Origin: CAIKBL01 sp043734785
GTDB taxonomy: Bacteria; Pseudomonadota; Gammaproteobacteria; Ga0077536
Direction of reading: 5' to 3'
NCBI GenBank assembly: GCA_043734785.1
Contig: JAYTEX010000120.1
Span: forward strand, 1-12,383
DNA: 12,383 nt
The position numbers and the translations under genes were made by a program. Numbering within the stretch: position 1 is the first letter of the stretch; every line of letters starts with the position of its first letter. Positions 1 to 5,492 of this stretch are shown here, one piece after another. The notes below the pieces were generated by a model. That model made no database searches, was not told the origin of the DNA, and was given only the letters and a program-made list of their open reading frames with translations.

Positions 1-29
1 CCCATTTCCACCCAACCCCATTTCCACCC
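1..29. repeat. Short direct repeat CCCATTTCCACCC (two copies)
   Basis: The 13-mer CCCATTTCCACCC occurs at 1-13 and again at 17-29, separated by AAC. It resembles the CCCCATTTC that follows GAGTCTGA at 2001-2009, so the left edge of the window may be another end of the same repeat family. This is inferred from similarity only, and the element is cut by the window edge. Confidence 0.5.
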
Positions 30-95
30 GGTGCGGACCCGCATGCCGGGTGGTGGTGTGGGGATGGCCGGTTAGGAGCCAGTCCTTACCCGATT
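24..95. other. GC-rich structured element, possibly the 3' end of a group II intron
   Basis: CCACCCGG (24-31) pairs with CCGGGTGG (46-53). The stem continues as TGCGG (32-36) with CCGCA (39-43) and leaves a two-base TG bulge on the 3' arm. A second hairpin follows, pairing 60-68 with 78-87 around one bulged G, and the element ends in ACCCGAT. A roughly 34-nt hairpin with a two-base 3' bulge, then a second hairpin and an AT end, recalls domains V and VI of bacterial group II introns. The conserved AGC at the start of domain V is not evident and no reverse transcriptase is in the window. It could instead be a REP-like hairpin, or a terminator (without a T tract) for the minus-strand genes. Confidence 0.3.
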
Positions 96-136
96 GGGCG
101 TCGGTATCAAGGCAAGCCATCGGTAGCCCATCGTGA

Positions 137-595
137 CTATAGCCGTCCTTTCCAAAGTGAAGGATCCCACGCATCAGGATCCTTTGCCATAACCCGTTTC
201 AATATTTCCTTCCTGGCCTCTCGAGCGGCGGCATGAAAATGGGTTTCTTGGCTGTCATCGGTTATTCCAAGCTCCCACTCGGATACTGCAAGCCTATGCA
301 TAATCTGCCTCTCCGCAACGGCCCAAACAGCTTCTATCGCGTTTTTAAGAGATAGCCGAAAAAACTCCCTCTTTGCGTTGGTGCGATAGCGATCAAGTGC
401 GCCATGTATCTCTTGTTCAGCCTTATCACAATCCGGAACCTTCACAGCGTAGGCTATCGAGAAAGCTGTTGGCATACCGGTCTTATCAGACAATTCCTTT
501 GCTCTACGCTCTACCGATCTCGTTGTCTTTCCAATTTTAAGTACATCAACGACAAAGCTAGCGTTTGTCAGTATGTAGATGTATCCCGACGACAT
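137..595 (-). CDS. Small GIY-YIG (T5orf172/MUG113-like) protein
   Basis: The 152-residue protein opens with the GIY-YIG-type core. GYIYIL lies at residues 4-9, LKIGKT at 19-24 (the YIG-equivalent strand), a basic helix VERRAKELS at 28-36, and AEQEIHGAL at 59-67 leading to REFFRL at 76-81. These are the landmarks of the T5orf172/MUG113 branch, found in phage and mobile-element proteins and presumed nucleases. The rest, about 85-152, is a helical tail I do not recognise. The start lies 3 nt after the stop of the upstream minus-strand gene and has no clear Shine-Dalgarno, which suggests translational coupling. GC content is well below that of the nitrate operon, suggesting horizontal acquisition. 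The exact role is unknown; a defence or mobile-element nuclease is possible. Confidence 0.7.
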   Translation of the reverse strand: MSSGYIYILTNASFVVDVLKIGKTTRSVERRAKELSDKTGMPTAFSIAYAVKVPDCDKAEQEIHGALDRYRTNAKREFFRLSLKNAIEAVWAVAERQIMHRLAVSEWELGITDDSQETHFHAAAREARKEILKRVMAKDPDAWDPSLWKGRL

Positions 596-598
596 CGA

Positions 599-1306
599 TT
601 AGATACCGGATTTGGCGGCTTCAAGGCGAGCATCATTTTCGATGAGCCAGACTTCCAAACTCTCAAAGTTGTTGTTCCAAACGTTGTTGTATTCGGTTTC
701 AAATACTCTTATACAAAGCTCGATTCCGAGGGATAACCTCTCTGCGTATTTGTTGCTCCATCGATTCGAGAACTTAGTGATGTAGTGTTTCTCGTCAATG
801 CGAGAGTAGCCGCTACAGACACCTTGGTAATTGGGATGTGCACTTTCGGAGAGCTCAGCATAGATGTCCATCAGTCCGGGGTATCGCTTATTACTTCGCT
901 TAAGCACGGTAAGGATGTTGATTGATTCGGTCGCAGTAGACCTGTTCTTTGACCCGAGCATGAGACGCGCAGTGGCCCGAGCGAAGTCAAAGAAATCTTC
1001 CTCTCCGTTGACGACATCTTCAGTCTTTTGATTGAGGTAGATCAGGACTCCGAGAGTCTCAAGAGCACTGCGAAGAAGAACTATGGCACCAAGGGTGTGG
1101 TTCTGCTTCCAAAGCGCAACTACCTGGACGAGTAGATCTTGAAGCCGCCAAAACACAAGCTCCCGTAGAACGATGCTGCGGTAAGTTGTCTTCCATTTGT
1201 GAGCTGTCGGGTTCCGCGCGATGAGCGCGGCAAGCTCGATCTGCGGACAAAGCGAGGTTCGCCATGACGCTAGGACTTGCTCAAATTGTTCTATGTGCGA
1301 CGGCAT
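599..1306 (-). CDS. Hypothetical helical protein, DUF5677/HEPN-like
   Basis: This 235-residue protein is predicted mainly alpha-helical, with no signal peptide or clear membrane segment. LLRSALETLGVLIYL at about 77-91 and YAELSESAHPN at 149-159 match the pattern of DUF5677-type proteins: an R-S-x-x-E helix followed by an L-S-x-x-x-H-P segment. That family is distantly related to HEPN domains. I do not see the canonical HEPN ribonuclease R-x4-6-H motif, so catalytic activity is unproven. It is the first gene of a two-gene minus-strand unit with the GIY-YIG protein. No good ribosome binding site precedes the ATG at 1306, and an inverted repeat at 1332-1363 lies just upstream. Low GC sets it apart from the operon to the right. 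The family assignment comes from motif memory, not a search. Confidence 0.6.
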   Translation of the reverse strand: MPSHIEQFEQVLASWRTSLCPQIELAALIARNPTAHKWKTTYRSIVLRELVFWRLQDLLVQVVALWKQNHTLGAIVLLRSALETLGVLIYLNQKTEDVVNGEEDFFDFARATARLMLGSKNRSTATESINILTVLKRSNKRYPGLMDIYAELSESAHPNYQGVCSGYSRIDEKHYITKFSNRWSNKYAERLSLGIELCIRVFETEYNNVWNNNFESLEVWLIENDARLEAAKSGI

Positions 1307-1331
1307 TGAGGTATCAACTAAAAGGAGACAC

Positions 1332-1363
1332 CCTAAATGACGGAATATGTTGCGTCATTTAGG
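1332..1363. promoter_or_regulatory. 11-bp perfect inverted repeat upstream of the minus-strand gene pair
   Basis: CCTAAATGACG (1332-1342) and CGTCATTTAGG (1353-1363) are perfect inverted copies around a 10-nt AT-rich spacer. The nearer arm is 25 bp upstream of the ATG at 1306. There is no T tract on either side, so an operator-like dyad is more likely than a terminator. The binding protein is unknown and the function is inferred from position only. Confidence 0.45.
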
Positions 1364-1529
1364 AGGCATAAAACTAAAACCTGGGCTGCCGATTTTATTG
1401 TCATCAAACACTTGATCGAATTTTGTATATGCTAAAAAGATAGAAAAACCGTTACCCGATTTGGCGAAGGATGATAGTCCCCGGAGTTTAGGAAGGATAA
1501 CCACCCTATTCGAAGAAATCGAGCAAGGT
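1364..1529. other. AT-rich intergenic stretch
   Basis: No ORF of note. The minus strand holds AT-rich runs (for example 1419-1445) where a promoter for the minus-strand pair could sit, but no clear -35/-10 pair stands out. Confidence 0.4.
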
Positions 1530-1564
1530 CACGAAGTGGGGTTACACGAAGTGGCACGAAGTGG
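1530..1564 (+). repeat. Three copies of CACGAAGTGG
   Basis: The 10-mer CACGAAGTGG occurs at 1530-1539, 1545-1554 and 1555-1564. The last two are directly adjacent and the third runs into the GGGGTCAGACTCG repeat end at 1563. It looks like local slippage duplication at the border of the transposase-remnant element. Confidence 0.6.
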
Positions 1565-1773
1565 GGTCAGACTCGATTTATAAATCATTCTTGACCGGTC
1601 GCCCTTTTGGCATCGGTGCCGCCCGTCTGCCCACCAGGGCCTTAATCTTGGCCTGAAAGCGCGCGTTGCCCAAGGCCCAGGCCTTGTTGGTCGACTCCCG
1701 GATCGCTTCGTCAGCCTTGGACAGCGGTGCCCGAAACAGCTGCCGGTAGCTCGATTAAATCGAGTCTGACCCT
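1563..1773. mobile_element. RAYT-remnant element bounded by a 16-bp inverted repeat
   Basis: GGTCAGACTCGATTTA (1565-1580) and TAAATCGAGTCTGACC (1756-1771) are perfect inverted copies that enclose a transposase C-terminal fragment. The outer bases continue as GGGG on the left and CCT on the right. The layout suggests a deleted, non-autonomous derivative of a REP-associated (IS200-like Y1) transposon. No target-site duplication is evident. Confidence 0.6.
1578..1754 (-). pseudogene. C-terminal remnant of a REP-associated tyrosine transposase (RAYT, Y1_Tnp family)
   Basis: Reading the minus strand from 1754 gives about 58 residues to a TAA at 1578-1580. The sequence contains SYRQLFRAPL, then AIRESTNKAWALGNARFQ, and ends with VGRRAAPMPKGRPVK. 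This is the characteristic tail of RAYT proteins: YRxLF, IRxxTNxxxxLGxxRF, then a basic GRR...GRP end. The catalytic HUH and Tyr part is absent. An in-frame stop (TAA at 1755-1757) lies immediately upstream, inside the inverted repeat, so nothing full-length can be made. It is too short to be listed as an ordinary gene. The family is assigned by recognition of the motif order and was not searched. Confidence 0.65.
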
Positions 1774-1887
1774 ATTGCTGCTCTTCTTAAGACGTCCTTT
1801 GGCGGTAAGGCGTGGAGATGAACGAGCTTGCGTAGGCTTCGACCTTTGCGTTAGCGCCACCCTTTTAGGACGCGCAACGGAAAATTA

Positions 1888-1958
1888 TAGGGCGGATAAG
1901 CCCGTAGGGCGTCATCCGCCGACAATCGTCGGATGACGCGACGCTTATCCGACCTACG
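1888..1958. repeat. REP pair (BIME-like)
   Basis: TAGGGCGGATAAGC at the left is answered by GCTTATCCGACCTA at the right. Between them, GCGTCATCC is answered by GGATGACGC around a short centre at about 1918-1930. These GGATAAG/CATCC palindromes are typical REP units of gammaproteobacteria, arranged as an inverted pair. REP units are mobilised by RAYT proteins, in keeping with the RAYT fragment 130 bp to the left, though I cannot show that this RAYT served this REP. Confidence 0.6.
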
Positions 1959-1992
1959 AGAGACGTGAGTCTATCCTTAAGTAAGTGCCATT

Positions 1993-2009
1993 CGAGTCTG
2001 ACCCCATTT
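1993..2009 (+). repeat. Copy of the CGAGTCTGACCCCATTT repeat end
   Basis: CGAGTCTGACCCCATTT is the same motif as at 1761-1773 and 2263-2279, in the same orientation. It abuts the truncated reading frame on the minus strand and a small duplication of CCATTTCTCTT (2004-2014 and 2020-2030). Confidence 0.6.
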
Positions 2010-2122
2010 CTCTTGTTCCATTTCTCTTTTTTCATGGTCCGCGCGAGCACGTTCTCTGGATTGTGTGACGCCGCGTTCGGGAGGGTGACGATCTTCAGTC
2101 CTTCCTTCGAGTCGTCGTTCAT
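2009..2122 (-). pseudogene. Truncated small ORF, N-terminal remnant
   Basis: On the minus strand an ATG at 2122 is preceded by a good Shine-Dalgarno (GAGG, 7 nt upstream). The frame begins MNDDSKEGLKIVTLPNAASH and continues sensibly to about residue 37. It then runs into the repeat end at 1993-2009, after which the reading frame is non-genic repeat sequence and ends at 1865. The first 30 or so residues resemble the start of small hypothetical proteins with a V-T-L-P-N-A-x-x-x-x-P-E-N-V-L pattern, but I cannot name a family. It is best read as a gene cut by insertion of the repeat. Confidence 0.4.
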
Positions 2123-2157
2123 AGTTCTACCTCAACCCAGGGACAGCGGCACGTTCA

Positions 2158-2233
2158 GGGTCAGATCTTGCGTTTTGCCATAGTTAAGAACTGCGAAGAA
2201 CGTAGCTGAAAGGCAAGAGGCAAGATCTGACCC
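2158..2233. repeat. Small element with 14-bp perfect inverted repeat ends
   Basis: GGGTCAGATCTTGC (2158-2171) and GCAAGATCTGACCC (2220-2233) are perfect inverted copies around 48 nt. The ends share the GGTCAGA...TCTGACC core with the 16-bp ends of the RAYT-remnant element but carry GATCTTGC instead of CTCGATTTA. It looks like a miniature element of a related family. No ORF lies inside. Confidence 0.55.
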
Positions 2234-2258
2234 CATGCCCCTAATCGAAAATGATCTA

Positions 2259-2279
2259 TAAATCGAGTCTGACCCCATT
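2259..2279 (+). repeat. Copy of the TAAATCGAGTCTGACCCC repeat end
   Basis: TAAATCGAGTCTGACCCC at 2259-2276 repeats, in the same orientation, the right end of the RAYT-remnant element (1756-1771) and extends it by CC. It is followed by ATTATCCCCCCATTATCC, itself a short ATTATCC duplication. Confidence 0.6.
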
Positions 2280-2280
2280 A

Positions 2281-2640
2281 TCCCCCCATTATCCCGCCCC
2301 GAAGCCACCATGTGCCGGGTATCAGACCAGCTTCGCGTCCGTCGTCCCATCCCGGTAGCGCGTCTTGATGTGCAGGGAGGCACGAATGTCGCGAGCGCAG
2401 GGATGTGCAGGAGCGACCAGGCGGTAACGGACGTTGCCCTGGTGCGCGACAGCTGCTCAGTCGAGACCGACGGGCGCGTGATAGTGCGCGAAACTGCGCC
2501 ACCCTTGCGCATCATGCCGGTCGACGCAGTGCCGACACGTCCAGATGTCCTCATCCGCACGCTCTCCGTCGCAGGGCATCAAGGCCTGGCCTGCTTGGAT
2601 GATCACGCCGATCTGCGCTCGCTCGACACAACCCCGTCCG
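2281..2640. other. No supported gene; probable degenerate sequence
   Basis: Several open frames cross this stretch on both strands, but none has a convincing ribosome binding site or a recognisable protein. On the minus strand, a frame with a stop codon at about 2470 contains IKTRYRDGTT at about 2340-2370. This faintly recalls the LKTPYRDGTTH block of IS91-type transposases, but the similarity is too short to call. Confidence 0.4.
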
Positions 2641-2644
2641 CGAC

Positions 2645-2661
2645 TGCACTGGCGTGGTGCG
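2645..2661. promoter_or_regulatory. Possible NtrC binding site
   Basis: GCAC (2646-2649), seven bases, then GTGC (2657-2660) match the GCAC-N7-GTGC core of NtrC sites, with a T before the first half-site. It lies about 217 bp upstream of the predicted sigma-54 start, within the range for an enhancer. A single unsupported site is weak evidence; the strength of the neighbouring sigma-54 promoter makes it plausible. Confidence 0.4.
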
Positions 2662-2850
2662 CTTCATTGTTCGTGGTTCGGAATGAGCGGGCTTGTGGCG
2701 CGCTCAATTTGGTAGGTGGGGCCTGCTTACCCGCGGGCACTCGTTCTAGCAACGGCGCACGATGTTGCAATGCAAAACAAGCACCTACAGGCGCACAGGT
2801 TTGATACGGCGATCCCTATCGCTGTCTTGACGCATCGGCTGCTGCCCTCC

Positions 2851-2866
2851 TGGCGCGACTATTGCT
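2851..2866 (+). promoter_or_regulatory. Sigma-54 (RpoN) promoter of the nitrate operon
   Basis: TGGCGCGACTATTGCT matches the RpoN consensus TGGCACG-N4-TTGC[AT] at every fixed position except one (G for A). GG (2852-2853) and GC (2864-2865) are spaced by exactly ten bases. Counting from the -12 element, transcription would begin near A2877, just ahead of the first leader hairpin. This fits nitrogen-limitation control by NtrC, as is known for assimilatory nas operons in proteobacteria. Confidence 0.75.
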
Positions 2867-2876
2867 TTGTTGAACC

Positions 2877-2965
2877 AGTGCGACCCAACGGCGGGGCGCT
2901 CGTAGCAGGCAGGACATGACATCCAGCAGGCGGTTTGAAATCGACCCGTCGCTGGGTGTTTTTTT
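2877..2965 (+). promoter_or_regulatory. Candidate NasR/NasT (ANTAR) antitermination leader
   Basis: Starting 3 nt after the predicted transcript start, 2880-2886 pairs with 2893-2899. This is a seven-position stem with one A-G mismatch that closes the hexaloop AACGGC, which has A at loop position 1 and G at position 4. ANTAR regulators such as NasR and NasT are known to recognise hexaloops with exactly these two bases. A weak second hairpin (GGA 2912-2914 with TCC 2922-2924) would overlap the 5' arm of the following terminator, as an antiterminator should, but its loop is not the expected A1/G4 hexaloop. When nitrate or nitrite is present, the regulator would let transcription pass into nrtA. 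No nasR or nasT gene is in the window. Confidence 0.6.
2918..2965 (+). terminator. Intrinsic terminator within the nas leader (attenuator)
   Basis: GACATCCAGC (2918-2927) pairs with GCTGGGTGTT (2951-2960) over ten positions, including two G-U pairs, and the strand ends in a seven-T run (2959-2965). An alternative short stem, ACCC (2944-2947) with GGGT (2954-2957), shares the same 3' arm. Sitting between the sigma-54 promoter and nrtA, it would stop transcription unless antiterminated. Confidence 0.6.
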
Positions 2966-3009
2966 GGCGTCGCGCCACCTAGGTCGCCCCATTTTCAAAG
3001 GAGTCCCGA

Positions 3010-4383
3010 ATGTTCAATGACACCTCCTCGCCGTTACGCGAGCGCTGCCGGCGGTGGTCGCGAGTCGCGCTCTCCCTGCTGGTCATGCACAGTAGTGCTG
3101 CCTTGGCGGTGGACGATCTTGAGCGCCAGGAACTGAAGTTCGGGTTCATCAAACTTACCGATTGCGCACCATTGATTGTCGCCTACGAGAAGGGCTTTTT
3201 CGAAGACGAAGGACTCTATGTCACGTTAGAGGCGCAGGCAAACTGGAAAGTGGTGCTTGATCGCGTGATCGATGGTTCACTCGATGGCTCGCACATGTTG
3301 CCCGGGCAGCCGTTAGGCGCCGGCGTCGGCTTCGGCACGCAGGCGGCGCTCGTCGCACCCTTTGCCATGGGCCTCAATACGCTCGCGATCACGGTCTCCA
3401 ACGAAGTCTGGAGCGCCATGAAACCTGCCCTCGCGCTCGCCGATGGCAAGCCGGTACACCCCATCAAGGCGGACTTCTTAAAACCCGTGGTGGAGTCGTT
3501 CACGAGCGCGGGAAAGAAATTCAACCTCGCGATGGTGTTCCCAACCTCGACTCACAATTACCTACTCCGCTACTGGTTGGCCGCTGGCGGTATTGCGCCC
3601 GGTTATTACTCCGCGCAGGACATCACCGGTCAGCTCGACGGGGATGTCTTGCTGTCTGTGACGCCGCCCCCACAGATGCCGGCGACGATGGAATCCGGCA
3701 CCATTCATGGTTACAGCGTGGGCGAACCGTGGAATCAGCAGGCCGTATTCAAAGGCATCGGAGTGCCGATCATCACGGCGGACGAGATATGGTCCCTGAC
3801 TCCGGAGAAGGTCTTCGCATTGCGCGCTGATTTCGTCACCGAAAATCCCAACACCACGCGCGCAATCGTCAAGGCGCTTATTCGCGCCGCCGTGTGGTTG
3901 GATGCAGACGCTGGCGCGAATCGACCGGAACTCGCGGCAATCCTGGCGCGCCCGGATTACGTAGGGGCAGACGTTGCGGTCATCAAAGGCCCGATCACCG
4001 GCGAATATCAGTACGAGAAGGGCGATGTACGCCCGGTGCCGATGTTCAATCTCTACGCCCGGCACCACGCGAGCTATCCGTTCTACTCGGACGCCGTCTG
4101 GTTCCTCACCCAAATGCGGCGCTGGGGGCAGATCACGGAGGCCAAGCCCGACAGTTGGTATGACGAGCACGCGCGCCAAGTGTATCGCCCGGATCTCTAT
4201 CGCGCAGCAGCGACAGACCTCATTGCGGAGGGTCATCTTACAGCCGCAGACCTGCCGGCTGGCGATGGCTACAAAGCGCCCACGGCCGCCTTCATTGACG
4301 GCGTCGAGTACGACGGCAAGCAACCGAACGCTTATCTCGCGAAGTTCCCGATCGGCCTAAAAGACTCGGTAGCGGCGCCGTGA
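3010..4383 (+). CDS. nrtA: Nitrate ABC transporter, periplasmic substrate-binding protein (NrtA/CmpA family)
   Basis: The 457-residue protein captures nitrate (and probably nitrite) in the periplasm for the NrtBCD importer. A Sec signal peptide is visible: arginines at 10-18, a hydrophobic stretch at 19-33, and a likely cleavage after ALA at 33. There is no lipobox, so the protein is probably soluble. The mature part begins LKFGFIKLTDCAPLIVAYEK, typical of the NrtA/SsuA/CmpA fold. HMLPGQPLG at about 95-103, PTSTHNYLLRYWL at 178-190 and GYSVGEPWN at 234-242 are the conserved anion-site blocks. Length fits the family. The start is fixed by AAAGGAG at 2997-3003, 6 nt upstream. It is the first gene after the leader. 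The nitrate-over-bicarbonate call rests on the nirB-nirD-nasA context. Confidence 0.92.
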   Translation: MFNDTSSPLRERCRRWSRVALSLLVMHSSAALAVDDLERQELKFGFIKLTDCAPLIVAYEKGFFEDEGLYVTLEAQANWKVVLDRVIDGSLDGSHMLPGQPLGAGVGFGTQAALVAPFAMGLNTLAITVSNEVWSAMKPALALADGKPVHPIKADFLKPVVESFTSAGKKFNLAMVFPTSTHNYLLRYWLAAGGIAPGYYSAQDITGQLDGDVLLSVTPPPQMPATMESGTIHGYSVGEPWNQQAVFKGIGVPIITADEIWSLTPEKVFALRADFVTENPNTTRAIVKALIRAAVWLDADAGANRPELAAILARPDYVGADVAVIKGPITGEYQYEKGDVRPVPMFNLYARHHASYPFYSDAVWFLTQMRRWGQITEAKPDSWYDEHARQVYRPDLYRAAATDLIAEGHLTAADLPAGDGYKAPTAAFIDGVEYDGKQPNAYLAKFPIGLKDSVAAP

Positions 4384-4431
4384 TACACCCTCTCTGCCAC
4401 GCCTTTTCGGCGCTCGCCTGAAGGATTACTC

Positions 4432-5454
4432 GTGATAACCCTGAACTCGTTGACGACTTTTCTCGACCGCGCCGGTTTGACCTGGTTCGCGCCTGTGCTG
4501 CGCCTGTGCGCCCGCGAAGAGCCCGGCCTGCAATTGCGCGCATTGGCACTATTGGTCGGTATCCCTTTGGGCTCAGCGACCCTGTTTCTCTTGCTCTGGC
4601 ATTGGGCAGCGGCGGGGGTCGAAACCAGCCTTGGCTCGATTCCCGGTCCCGCGCAGGTGTGGACCTCGTTCGAAGGATTGGTTGACAACCACTATGTCGA
4701 GCGCGAAAAAGCCGCCGCATTCTATGCCCGCCAGGAACATCGCAACCGTGAGCAGTTGCAGAGGAACCCGGCGGCCAAGACTGCGACCCCCCGATGGACG
4801 GGCAAACCCACCTTCTTCGATCAAATCCTCACCAGCCTGAAGACCGTGTTTGCCGGGTTTCTGGTCGCCACTTTGATCGCCGTCCCGCTCGGCCTCCTAT
4901 GCGGCAGCAGTCGAGTAATCCATGCCGCGCTGAATCCCTTGATCCAAATCTTCAAGCCCGTTTCCCCGCTCGCCTGGCTGCCGCTGGTGACCTTGGCCGT
5001 CAGTGCCGTCTATACGACACAGGATGGTTGGTTCGACAAGGCCTTCATCAACTCCGCCATCACGGTGACCCTGTGTTCGATGTGGCCGACCTTGATCAAT
5101 ACCACCTTGGGCGTGGGCGCCGTCGATAAGGATCTGCTTAACGTCGCGCGCGTATTGCAACTCGGCTGGTTCAAACGCATCACGCGCATCGTCATTCCCT
5201 CCGCCCTGCCGCTCATTTTCACCGGCCTGCGCCTGTCGCTCGGCGTCGGTTGGATGGTGTTAATCGCGGCCGAGATGCTGGCCCAGAATCCAGGCCTGGG
5301 AAAATTCGTGTGGGATGAATTCCAGAATGGAAGCTCGCAATCGCTGGGTCGCATGATGGTGGCGGTGTTCGTGATCGGCGCCATCGGCTTCCTGCTCGAC
5401 CGCGCGATGCAGACCATCCAGCAATTCGCGAGCCACGCTGACGCGCGCGGCTGA
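4432..5454 (+). CDS. nrtB: Nitrate ABC transporter permease (NrtB family)
   Basis: The inner-membrane permease has 340 residues. Hydrophobic segments lie at about 37-60, 134-158, 168-193, 205-225, 260-284 and 307-323. VARVLQLGWFKRITRIVIPSALP at about 238-260 is the EAA loop that contacts the ATPase. A hydrophilic stretch at 81-130 between the first two membrane segments is the long insertion seen in NrtB proteins; here it is rich in Arg, Glu and Gln. The start is GTG, supported by AAGGA (4421-4425) 6 nt upstream. The 48-nt gap after nrtA contains a small hairpin (CGCC 4400-4403 with GGCG 4409-4412), which might help keep the binding protein more abundant than the permease, though this is only inferred. 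It works with nrtA and nrtCD. Confidence 0.92.
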   Translation: MITLNSLTTFLDRAGLTWFAPVLRLCAREEPGLQLRALALLVGIPLGSATLFLLLWHWAAAGVETSLGSIPGPAQVWTSFEGLVDNHYVEREKAAAFYARQEHRNREQLQRNPAAKTATPRWTGKPTFFDQILTSLKTVFAGFLVATLIAVPLGLLCGSSRVIHAALNPLIQIFKPVSPLAWLPLVTLAVSAVYTTQDGWFDKAFINSAITVTLCSMWPTLINTTLGVGAVDKDLLNVARVLQLGWFKRITRIVIPSALPLIFTGLRLSLGVGWMVLIAAEMLAQNPGLGKFVWDEFQNGSSQSLGRMMVAVFVIGAIGFLLDRAMQTIQQFASHADARG

Positions 5455-5492
5455 TCGGTACCCGTGCTCCTCCCATTCTCCAGGACCGCGCC

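Noticed and set aside
2330..2380. IS91-type transposase remnant (IKTRYRDGTT on the minus strand)
   Set aside because: Only about ten residues resemble the LKTPYRDGTTH block and the surrounding frame is broken and unlike the family.
2132..2560. Minus-strand 142-codon ORF
   Set aside because: Rich in Arg, Ser and Thr as expected of a shadow frame; it crosses the 14-bp inverted-repeat element and shows no family motif.
2650..2720. Alternative sigma-54 promoters around TGGCGT and TGGCGC
   Set aside because: The GG to GC spacing is wrong or the -12 GC is missing. Only 2851-2866 has the correct ten-base spacing.
2310..2804. 164-codon plus-strand ORF before the nitrate operon
   Set aside because: No ribosome binding site, no recognisable domain, low-complexity GC-driven composition, and it overlaps a possible NtrC site. 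Treated as chance opening.
2944..2957. ACCC-GTCGCT-GGGT hairpin as the second ANTAR hexaloop
   Set aside because: Loop position 4 is G but position 1 is G rather than A, and the stem is only four pairs. The longer 2918-2960 stem explains the T tract better.
3562..4323. 253-codon minus-strand ORF opposite nrtA
   Set aside because: Antisense shadow of a clearly conserved gene with strong codon bias on the plus strand.
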